Source of the DNA: Prosopocoilus inquinatus
Lineage: Eukaryota; Arthropoda; Insecta; Coleoptera; Lucanidae
DNA length: 64,000 nt
Direction of reading: 5' to 3'
Assembly: GCA_036172665.1 (NCBI GenBank)
Contig: CM069870.1
Span: forward strand, 40,072,001-40,136,000
Below are positions 55,979 to 64,000 of the stretch, in pieces (position 1 is the first letter of the stretch; every line of letters starts with the position of its first letter). The notes beneath the pieces were generated by a model, which did not search any database, was not told the origin of the DNA, and saw nothing but the letters and a program-made list of their open reading frames with translations. Position numbers and translations under genes: made by a program.

Positions 55979-58900
55979 ATGCCTTCGGCGCTTAATGAGT
56001 CATTTATTGCTTTCGATTTATTTGCCAGAAACTGATAAATTTCTTGTAATTCATGATTTGCTCCGATGAAATTAGTCGCATTATCAGAGTAAATATCTGT
56101 ACATTTTCCTCGTCTAGAGAAAAATCTGCGTAATGCGCTGAGAAACGTATCAGTGCTCAAATCACTGACCAACTCTAGGTGAACTGCTTTGGTTACAAAG
56201 CAAATAAAAATACATATATAAGATTTAATTAATTTTGCTCCTCGACCTTTGCGATTTTTTATGAAAAATGGACCTGCAAAGTCAGTTCCGCATTTTAGAA
56301 AAGGGCTACTTGGAACCAGTCTAGCGCTAGGTAAGTTACCCATAACTTGGTTGTGAGGTACTGGGTTCGTCTTAAAGCAAATGACGCAACTTCGGGTGAT
56401 TTTTCTAGCTAAGTTTCTTCCGGAAATCGGCCAATAATGATCTCTTAAGGAGGCTAAAAGTGTTTGAGGCCCACAGTGAAATAATCGTATGTGCTCATTT
56501 CGAGCAATTAAATTTGTGACTACGTGACTTGCCGGCAATATTGCTGGATGTTTTTTCTGATAGGGATATGATAAAAGCTTTAATCTTCCACCTACGCGAA
56601 TTATACCGTCTTCATCCAAGAACGGATGTAAGGATAGTAGTTTACTTTTGTTTCCGACACAATTATTTTTTTGCAAATTTACATAATCTTTCGTAAAACA
56701 ATGCAATTGTGTAAGTTTTATAATTATGTTTAGCGCGATATTTAATTCTTCCGCTGACAAATTATTACATTTGCGCTCTGAATTCATAGATTTGCAGTTA
56801 TTAATAAATCTGAGTACATAAGCAATTACACGCTTTAATTTATTAAGTGATGAATATCGTTCTGGAATATCTAACACATCGATTATTGAGCAAGTTAAAG
56901 CGATTGTGCCAATTTCTGTTAGATCAGCAGTTTCGCTGTAAAGATTTTCTTGGGATGGCCATGATAATTCTGTTTGTTGAAGCCAAGAAGGTCCCGACCA
57001 CCAAAAATCTAAATGTTTTAAAGCACCGGGCATTACTCCACGAGAAACTAAATCCGCTGGATTTTGATTAGAGCGTACATGATACCACAGATTGACTTCA
57101 GGCAATTCTTGATTCATTGCAACCCTATTTGCTACAAATGTCTTCCAGCGGTGTGGAGGAGCTCTAATCCATCCTAATGTGATCGTTGAATCGCACCAAT
57201 AATAGCAATCACAGTCAATAGAAATGCATTTTTTAATTTTGCTAACTAATTGTGCACGTAACAGCGCCCCACATAATTCTAATCGTGGAAGAGAAATATT
57301 TTTGACTAGAGTTACTTTGGACTTTGAACATAATAGTTTCACAAAAGTTCTGTCTTCGTCATTTAAAGACCTAAGATATATGCAAACGCCATAAGCAGAT
57401 TCTGATGAATCACAAAAACCATGTAATTGAATTGCTTTAACATTGTTGCATAAGACATGCCTGGGTATGCTAATGTTGTTGAGTTTAGGGAGTTCATAGA
57501 GAAACGTTTTCCACTTAGTTGCAAGATCTAGTGGAATCGATTTATCCCAGTTCAGATTTAATTTCCATAGTTGCTGAATGAGGATTTTTGCTGAGATTGT
57601 AACTGGACTTAGTAGGCCCAAAGGGTCATAGATTTGAGCAACGATGGACAAAATGTTTCTTTTAGTGGCACGACTTAAATTTTGGTTTTTTATTTCGTAT
57701 TGTAAGATGTTTGAAGTTGGAAGCCAAATTATTCCCAAAGTTTTAGAGTCTTCTGTTAACTTAATTTTGTGTTCTTGAGATGTTGTGTTTGAATCGGAAA
57801 TTGTTTCCAAGATTTCCATGTCGTTTGATGACCATTTGCGCAAATCAAAACAATCTTGTTGTAATATAGATGTAACAATTCTGTAAATTTGTAATACTTC
57901 TTCTTTGGAATTTGCACCGGTTAATAGGTCGTCGACATAAAAATCTTTTAGAATAATGTCGGAAACCTTTGGATGAATTTCCGCATTCTCCAAAGCCAGC
58001 TGTTTTAAACATCTCATGGCGAGAAAGGGTGCTGACGCTGTACCATATGTGACCGTGTTTAATGTGAAATATTGAACAGGTTCGTTGGGACTGTTGCGCC
58101 ATACAATTCTTTGCAAATTGCGATGTGAATCGTGAACAAGAATTTGACGGTACATTTTAGTAATGTCAGCTGAGATAACATATTGATGCATGCGGAAACG
58201 GATTAAAATAGATACCAAATCTTTCTGCAATGCTGGACCTACTGCTTGAATGTCATTGAGAGAAATCCCTAACGAGGATTTTGAAGATCCATCAAAAACA
58301 ACTCTGACCTTGGTTGTGATGCTCGTGTCTTTGAATACCGCATGATGAGGTAAATAAAAATGAGTATCATCGAACGAATCTGGGGAAAGGATTTTTGACA
58401 TGTGACCTAACTCCTCATATTCTTTCATGAATTTTTTATATTCAGTATTTAATTCTAGATTCTTTTCTAACTTCCGTTCCATGCTAGTTAACCGCCTGAT
58501 AGCCGTCTGCTTGGATTCACCAAGTTCACAAGGATTCTTGGTTAATGGTAATTTAACAATAAATCTACCATCGCTGTTTCTTTGAGTTGTAGTTCTGAAG
58601 AAATTTTCACAAAATTGATCTTCTTTACTAATTGGAGATGTGTTAAAATTCTCAATGTCCCAAAATTTTTTGATTTGTTCCTCAAGGTGAGTGAAACTGC
58701 ACAATGTATTGGAAAAATTTAATCTCGAAAGAAATGGGATATTTCCTGAGACAATCCAGCCCAATTGAGTTTTTTGAAGAACTGGTTTCTGCTTCCCCAG
58801 TTTGATTTGTCCCACAGATAATAGTTGCCAAAAAATCTCTGCGCCAAGTAGCATATCGATTTTCGCGCATTTGTAGAATTCTGGGTCAGCTAAATGAATG

Positions 58901-60501
58901 TTTTTAGGAATGTTGAGAATCTTTGGATCGAATGATAAAGCCGGTAACGACTCAGTAATTTGATTTAATACTAGGCAAGATACATTTGCTTTAAACGAGT
59001 TGGAATTGGATGAAATATTGACTGATGTCTTATACTTAATTGATACTGGTGCTTGTTGAATTCCTGATATGAAAGAATTTATCGGAATTTTCTCGCAATG
59101 TAATTGTTCGACCATATCATGGGTTATAAAATTTGATTGAGAACCGGAATCTAAAAGGACTCGACAGTTATAATCGTTACCCTGATTTACGTACACCTTG
59201 ACCAGTGCTGTAGATAATAAAATTTGCATTACACTGCTTGATGTGGCATGATGTGACAGTGCCGATGCAGAAGGTACTTCAGAGGATGCTCCCGAGGTAC
59301 CGGTGTTATTCTCTATGTGAAGCAGAGAATTATGACGTTGATGACATTTTTTACAAGAACCTGCTTTGCAATCTTTACTGGAATGACCTTTTCTTAGACA
59401 ATTGTTACATAAATTGAGTGTTTTGATTCTAATGATTCGATCATTGATTGACAAATACAGAAAATTCTTGCAATTATAAATAGAATGCGATTCCTTGCAT
59501 ATGGGACAATTGAAATTATTGCTGAGAAGACAATTGGAATTTGATTTATATGAACCTGGCTTTTTATCGACTCGATGTGATTTAGGATCAAGTGATAATG
59601 TTTCTAAAAATTCGCATCTTTCGCGTAAAAATGTCATTAGTTCGTTAAATGTTGGTAATTCGCTTTCTATTTTTAATTGTTCCCAATCGCGTCTCGTAAC
59701 TGGATCTAATTTATTACTAATTATATGAATAAGTAATGTGTCCAAATGTTCAGTGGGCTGCTCAAGTGCCTTCAAAGATCTTAAATGCTTTAAAGTATTA
59801 TCGTGAAGTTGCCGTAATGCGCGATATGATTCTGACGCTACCTGATGTAAACTAAAAATTTCTTTAACGTGATTATGAATAATTAGGCGGTTATTTTGAA
59901 AACGCTCGCCTAATAACTGCCATGCAACTGAATAATTTGTCGATGATACTTCTAATGATTTGATTACCATAGCGGCTTCTTGTTTTAAGCACGATCGTAA
60001 ATAATGAAATTTTTGAATGTCGGAAATAAAAGTATTCCTGTGAATTAAACTGTTAAAAGTATCATAAAATTCGGTCCAGTTTTCATAATTCCCGGAAAAG
60101 GTGGGTAACTCAATTCTCGGTAATTTAACCCCAGGTATATCTTGACCGCTACTCTTCAGTTGTTCAAGCGACGAAATTTTAATATCTGAATTAATTACTT
60201 CGCTATGCTTATTAATTAACATTTTAGCAGAAGAAAGTATTGTGTAGTATTCTTCTTCAAAATGATTTCTTTCAGAGTCATGCATTTCAAAATCAATTTC
60301 TTTGCTATTAATTTCGATTTCACTCTGTATGACATTAAACTCGTCTAAAATTCCCTCAATTTTTTCTAGGCGAAACTTCAACTGAACAAATTGTGATTCG
60401 TCTTGTGATGTAGCATTGAAATTATTTAAATAATTTGCAAATCTAGTAAGTTGAGATTTTACCTGACCGCGTTTTGAAATTAGCTGCTTTTGTTCAGCCA
60501 T
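55906..60501 (-). CDS. BEL/Pao gag-pol polyprotein, truncated by frameshift
   Basis: 1531 codons from the first ATG (60,501; codons further upstream in frame lack ATG). Residues numbered from there: gag region about 1-330 with a DUF1759-type stretch (LPRIELPTFSGNYENW near 130); CCHC zinc knuckles at about 332-344 and 365-378; aspartic protease LLDSGSQSNF near 451; Peptidase_A17/RT region with ADITKMYRQ (about 777-785) and YVDDLL (855-860); RNase H acidic residues in GFCDSS (about 1031), LPRLELCGA (1075), WCDST (1104) and NPADLVSRG (1150); integrase HHCC (H1337, H1342, C1372, C1375) and the first two catalytic aspartates in GTDFAG (1407) and YSDNAT (1473). The frame is lost at about 55,980-56,000, so the last 20-odd residues are aberrant and the third catalytic acid is missing. 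Everything upstream looks intact. Confidence 0.95.
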   Translation of the reverse strand: MAEQKQLISKRGQVKSQLTRFANYLNNFNATSQDESQFVQLKFRLEKIEGILDEFNVIQSEIEINSKEIDFEMHDSERNHFEEEYYTILSSAKMLINKHSEVINSDIKISSLEQLKSSGQDIPGVKLPRIELPTFSGNYENWTEFYDTFNSLIHRNTFISDIQKFHYLRSCLKQEAAMVIKSLEVSSTNYSVAWQLLGERFQNNRLIIHNHVKEIFSLHQVASESYRALRQLHDNTLKHLRSLKALEQPTEHLDTLLIHIISNKLDPVTRRDWEQLKIESELPTFNELMTFLRERCEFLETLSLDPKSHRVDKKPGSYKSNSNCLLSNNFNCPICKESHSIYNCKNFLYLSINDRIIRIKTLNLCNNCLRKGHSSKDCKAGSCKKCHQRHNSLLHIENNTGTSGASSEVPSASALSHHATSSSVMQILLSTALVKVYVNQGNDYNCRVLLDSGSQSNFITHDMVEQLHCEKIPINSFISGIQQAPVSIKYKTSVNISSNSNSFKANVSCLVLNQITESLPALSFDPKILNIPKNIHLADPEFYKCAKIDMLLGAEIFWQLLSVGQIKLGKQKPVLQKTQLGWIVSGNIPFLSRLNFSNTLCSFTHLEEQIKKFWDIENFNTSPISKEDQFCENFFRTTTQRNSDGRFIVKLPLTKNPCELGESKQTAIRRLTSMERKLEKNLELNTEYKKFMKEYEELGHMSKILSPDSFDDTHFYLPHHAVFKDTSITTKVRVVFDGSSKSSLGISLNDIQAVGPALQKDLVSILIRFRMHQYVISADITKMYRQILVHDSHRNLQRIVWRNSPNEPVQYFTLNTVTYGTASAPFLAMRCLKQLALENAEIHPKVSDIILKDFYVDDLLTGANSKEEVLQIYRIVTSILQQDCFDLRKWSSNDMEILETISDSNTTSQEHKIKLTEDSKTLGIIWLPTSNILQYEIKNQNLSRATKRNILSIVAQIYDPLGLLSPVTISAKILIQQLWKLNLNWDKSIPLDLATKWKTFLYELPKLNNISIPRHVLCNNVKAIQLHGFCDSSESAYGVCIYLRSLNDEDRTFVKLLCSKSKVTLVKNISLPRLELCGALLRAQLVSKIKKCISIDCDCYYWCDSTITLGWIRAPPHRWKTFVANRVAMNQELPEVNLWYHVRSNQNPADLVSRGVMPGALKHLDFWWSGPSWLQQTELSWPSQENLYSETADLTEIGTIALTCSIIDVLDIPERYSSLNKLKRVIAYVLRFINNCKSMNSERKCNNLSAEELNIALNIIIKLTQLHCFTKDYVNLQKNNCVGNKSKLLSLHPFLDEDGIIRVGGRLKLLSYPYQKKHPAILPASHVVTNLIARNEHIRLFHCGPQTLLASLRDHYWPISGRNLARKITRSCVICFKTNPVPHNQVMGNLPSARLVPSSPFLKCGTDFAGPFFIKNRKGRGAKLIKSYICIFICFVTKAVHLELVSDLSTDTFLSALRRFFSRRGKCTDIYSDNATNFIGANHELQEIYQFLANKSKAINDSLSAEGISFHRNRLILAACGKQELKVPNFT

Positions 60502-60802
60502 GATTAATAAATGCAAGATTAATTGAACACGTTAAAGAACACTGTTTCGTGCAAAACCTGCCTTATACAAACTATGAATGGATAATTAGGAACGCACTTA
60601 CGTTGTTTGTCGTAGTTGCTGTCCGATTTCTGATTGTTTGCTTGATTGCTTCTTTCTTGATTGCTGATGAGCTTTCCGAAAGTGTCTTTCGCATCGATGA
60701 CCAGTGTGGCTGCGATGAATTCACTTTCGGATGAGGCTCACTTGAAGGATCAATGCAGCTGCGATTAATTGACTTGTGTATCCGGCTCGCTCGAAGGACC
60801 AA
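60502..60802 (-). other. BEL/Pao untranslated leader with primer binding site
   Basis: Leader between the 5' LTR and gag. The primer binding site TGGTCCTTCGAGCGAGCC begins at 60,801 on the minus strand; its TGG start pairs with the CCA end of a tRNA I do not identify. Imperfect repeats of the primer-site zone follow (TTGATCCTTCAAGTGAGCC, then CTGGTCATCGATGC). Confidence 0.8.
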
Positions 60803-61267
60803 TGTTGGGGCTTTCACGTATTTGTTTGGCGTGAAAGAAAAGTTCTTGTTGCTTTTCACTTATTTTATTTAACTAATAAACACTAAACACTAAACAAGTG
60901 AAGAAATATTAAAGAAATGTGTGCTGTTGCACAATAATGAAAATTGAAATGAAAATTGCGGCTTGTGTCGCCGTTTCGAGAACTGTTGTTGACTGGAATG
61001 AAAATGATGACTGAATGTGTGTTGAAAATATTAGAATTGCCTTTTTAAACCGAACCCTTGATAGTGGGTACGGTGATGTCGGCGTTCTATTCCGGCTTCC
61101 TCGAACATCATCGGTTACGCTGAACTGCAAAGACTTGCTTTCTTAAGTGCTTCATGCGACCCAGAAGTTCGAAGAAGTTCGGATTTTAATATTTGTTTGT
61201 ATGAAATAAAAATGAATATTACGTTAAATATCTTACATCTAACATCTTATTAACTAATGTCTGGACA
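60803..61267 (-). repeat. 5' LTR of BEL/Pao element
   Basis: 465 bp, TG...CA ends (read on the minus strand as TGTCCAGACATT to CCCCAACA). It would hold the promoter; I see no unambiguous TATA box. Confidence 0.95.
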
Positions 61268-61590
61268 ATTATAACACTCCGTTATTCTCCGAAGAAGTGA
61301 AAAAATGTAAATTTTGAAGTTGTCATTTTCTACATTTCTTAAATATTTTTCAGTCATAGCTGCCTTGTTAGTAAATTAAGCGAATTTTTTCAGAAGATTT
61401 TTGCCTTATTGAAAGAAAGTGGCTGCGAAATTTAATGTTCTAAATATTATTTTAAGTGCATTTTAATATTCTGAACAATATTTTCCTTTGCCGTTTTGCT
61501 CTAAAATTTACAAGAGAGCCAATAATTGCAACCTTTTAGTTTTACATGCTATTTTGTTATGTCTGAAAAACGATTCAACACAGTGTATAC
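61268..61590. repeat. Right arm of foldback split by BEL/Pao element
   Basis: The inverted partner of 54,510-54,866: AATTTACAAGAGAGCCAATA, TTATGTCTGAAAAACGATTC and the outer end CAACACAGTGTATAC. It starts with ATTATAACACTCCGTTA, which also pairs with AACGGAGT-type sequence left of the insertion, so the BEL element entered close to the centre of symmetry. Confidence 0.85.
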
Positions 61591-63369
61591 TTATTATGGT
61601 ATAAGCTTTTTTTATTATCTATATTCACTAAAACTCTATTGTGAGTTTGTACACCGATGGCTTCACCTCCTCATATTTAAATATACTTAATCCAACAGTT
61701 GTCCTTCGTTTACGTTTAACATATAGACTTTTTTAGTCATACCTGGATTTATGTAAATATTTTATTTAAAAAAATATTATTTAAACTTTAAACGAACACT
61801 GTTAAAATTAGAAAGAGTAATCAACTCAATAAAATTGTAAATACAAAGTTGTTAAGAAAAACGAAAAGGTAACATGATTCTTTAAAAACCAGAAATACAA
61901 GTTGTCCGGAGAAATGTAAAGCTAACAAAATTAATTAAGTTTTCTTTTAGGGTATCCCTAAATTTCGTAGGTATGGCTTAACCACAGATTCCTAAGCTCA
62001 AAATAAGATGATTTATCCAAACTTCCCTGTATACAAAACTGCTTCGTTAAGCCGGTATTCTTTAAAATTCTTGAAGAGAATTGTCTTTGGTGATGAAACC
62101 TTATATGCTATGAAATAATATTGTCGGAATTCATAATAATGGTATATATGTTTTCTAGAATTCATATTTCCGTAAAGTTAACTCGTTTAAAAAATGGATT
62201 TGCTTAGATTTGCTGATAACCCGAAGTTACATTTTCTGAGTGATGTAAAACTAATTTTATTACTGTCGTACTTATTTGTAAAAGTTTACTTTGTTATTTT
62301 AAAATTGCAATTTCTGCTTGCAAGCTATTTAATAAAATTTCGCTTAGTAAATTTTGCTTGAATAGAATAGATTTCGTCGCATGAAACCAGTTAATAATAT
62401 TAAATCTAAATAAATAAAATTTATAGCATGCACACGTTAAAATCGCTTAAGAAAAATGATCTTTTAAGCGTCCATATATAAAAATAAACTGTTATAATGC
62501 ACACATATAATTCTTCAAAGTTTGCAAAACAGGACAAGGGATGGGTTTTAGTACAATAGAACTACAGGCGAATCCGTTCTTTGGAAAACTCGAGCTATAT
62601 TTTCCGCGGAGGGCAATTTATTTTTCCAACCCCAGCGTTCTTATCTAAACAGCAGCGAAAATAATATCGCGCTGATAAAACTGACTGTGGCATCGGTACA
62701 CTCGGAGACACAGATTAGTCATATGCAAAAATTTTATGAATTTTTCTTTTACGCAAGTAATTTATTTCCTGTGGAAAGCATAATGAATACTAATTAATAT
62801 TTTATTAAATATTCCAAACGCAATATTTTCAAACCGAATTCACAATAAGATTTAAAACTAAAGAAAAAATCTCTGTTAGTACGTGATAAAATTAGAATGT
62901 GCAACATTCTTTAGTTAATGATAAAGGAAATAACTATAGAAAATAAACTATAAACTATATCACAACTGACGACACCACATTTACGAACTAAAATATTATT
63001 TTGACTTTAAATAAAGTAATTCGAAATAAATTTGCTTAATAGAATTTTATGACATCTTATAAACGGATTTCAAAATTAACGCGCACCACATACCTTTTTA
63101 TTTTATTTTTTTAATTAGCAAAGTTACTGATTTTTTATAATAAATCATAGCGGACTTACTTTGTAATAAAGTAAATAAGTAAATTTTGACAATTATTTCG
63201 TTTTGTTAACCCTTGACTGTTCGTTAGATGAAGTTGTTTGTTTTTGTTAATTTTAAATTTACATACATTCAGGTTTAACATAATTAATTATTGCTTTCCT
63301 CACGTAACGAGTTTTGAAAAGTGAATATTAATCACAATATCAGTTCATATTCCTGCATCCCAAAAAAGC
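61591..63369. other. AT-rich DNA with a short GC-richer stretch
   Basis: No gene or mobile element recognised. 62,530-62,720 is less AT-rich (TTTTCCGCGGAGGGCAATTT, AATATCGCGCTGATAAAACT) and not repeated within the window, so it may be a conserved non-coding element or a distal regulatory region. Confidence 0.4.
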
Positions 63370-64000
63370 ATGAATCGACCACTATATTTAATTACTGAGA
63401 GCTGCGTAAGAACATCAATTTTGTTAAACGAGGGACAAAGTATGCTATATGTAGGTACTGACCATTCATCAGTTAATCGAATGATTAGAAGATACAAAGA
63501 AACTGGGATATACGCAGAATATACGGAGAAAAAGGTCTACAAGTTTAAGGAACAAGCATTTTCTTTGGCAACAGGCTTTAAGAAACAGAAGATGCACTTA
63601 CAAGATCGGAACTTAGTAATGAACTTGTCACTGTCAGAAATATTAGGATATCAACAGTAACTGTTGGAGGAGAATGCTAAGAGAATCAGGGCTAGCCAGT
63701 AGAAAGCCCGCAATTGCACCTCTACTCACCAGAGGACACAGAATGGCCAGATTAAAATTTACTAGAGAGCGTGACCATTGGTCCTTAAATGATTGGAAGC
63801 GAATCTTGTTTACTGATGAAACAAAAGTGAGCTTAAAATTACCAGATGGTTGGGAACGAGTATGGCACAGGCCAGAAGAAAGTTTTGCTGCTTGCAATAT
63901 CTCTGTAAGGGAACCATTTGGCAGAGAGTCAAGAATGTTCTGGTGAAGAATCTGTTTCGATGCCTGTATAGACTTAGTTCCCATTCAAGAAAAAATCACA
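63370..64000 (+). pseudogene. Tc1-like transposase, broken and truncated by window edge
   Basis: The first frame 63,370-63,660 carries the helix-turn-helix start of a Tc1-like transposase (LLNEGQSMLYV, then HSSVNRMIRRYKETG). The second, 63,674-63,946, carries the junction and first catalytic part (LRESGLASRKPA, RLKFTRERDHWSLNDWKRIL, then FTDETKV with the first catalytic Asp, and PDGWERVWHRPEE). The frames differ, so at least one frameshift lies near 63,650-63,675, and a TGA interrupts at 63,944-63,946 with homologous-looking sequence continuing to the edge. It would cut and join TA-flanked Tc1 ends in the nucleus; this copy is dead. The remainder of the element is outside the window, and I could not find its left inverted end with confidence. 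Confidence 0.9.

Larger units (their letters stand above)
54867..61267 (-). mobile_element. BEL/Pao LTR retrotransposon, near-intact
   Basis: A 6401-bp element on the minus strand with 465-bp LTRs (TGTTGGGGCTTTC to GTCTGGACA), flanked by ATTAT on both sides (54,862-54,866 and 61,268-61,272). The LTRs differ at three positions I can see, about 0.65 percent, so the insertion is young. The primer site follows the 5' LTR after one base (TGGTCCTTCGAGCGAGCC). Domain order gag, protease, reverse transcriptase, RNase H, integrase in one long frame with no env is diagnostic of BEL/Pao. The single visible defect is a frameshift near the end of integrase. Confidence 0.97.

Noticed and set aside
60549..60859. 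Open frames in the BEL/Pao leader as a possible env or accessory gene
   Set aside because: Located between 5' LTR and gag, short, partly LTR and primer-site sequence; BEL/Pao env genes would be expected after pol, where only 93 bp remain before the 3' LTR.
54973..61130. Identical small open frames at both ends of the BEL/Pao element as a duplicated gene
   Set aside because: They are the same stretch of the two LTRs; duplication is explained by LTR structure.

Overview
This is AT-rich nuclear DNA from an animal, most likely an insect. The grounds are a BEL/Pao LTR retrotransposon (a metazoan-only group), a copia-class retrotransposon with a Drosophila-copia-like primer site, Tc1/mariner-type and hAT-type non-autonomous transposons, and consensus GTAAGT and pyrimidine-AG splice sites. 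I cannot name the species. There is no operon structure, CRISPR array or rRNA, and I saw no tRNA.

The only convincing host coding sequence is a short exon on the minus strand at 28,684-28,918. It is the 5' coding exon of what may be a GATA1/2/3-class (grain-like) transcription factor. It sits in a possible 430-bp exon bounded by a good donor and a good acceptor. No second coding exon is visible, so much of the window is probably intron and upstream DNA of that gene. A GC-rich patch at 48.19-48.65 kb with a minus-strand GTAAGT donor could be its promoter or 5' untranslated exon; this is unproven.

Layout: 0-8.6 kb holds small MITEs, an 80-bp tandem repeat and nested palindromes. From 8.6 to 19.5 kb there is a series of long foldback elements, including three copies of one 1.1-1.3 kb family (here called C). 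From 20.6 to 25.1 kb lies a decayed copia element (21,067-24,911, 5-bp duplication AAAAC) between two arms of an inverted repeat. From 26.4 to 28.2 kb there are two more foldbacks, then the host exon at 28.7-29.1 kb. From 30 to 46 kb there is a dense patchwork of TA-flanked MITEs and hAT-like elements, several nested. From 47.2 to 53.8 kb lie two large foldbacks with 0.4-0.7 kb arms. From 54.5 to 61.6 kb a nearly intact minus-strand BEL/Pao element (54,867-61,267, 465-bp LTRs, duplication ATTAT) sits inside another foldback. The right edge holds a broken Tc1-like transposase that runs off the window.

The outstanding property of the window is the number of long inverted repeats that are not a single repeat family. 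At least four of them share an internal motif of the form GGGTGTTCCATTTAAAA. If the window is intronic, each would be transcribed as a hairpin. All repeat families are described from comparison within this window only; no database was consulted, and letters given to families are local labels.
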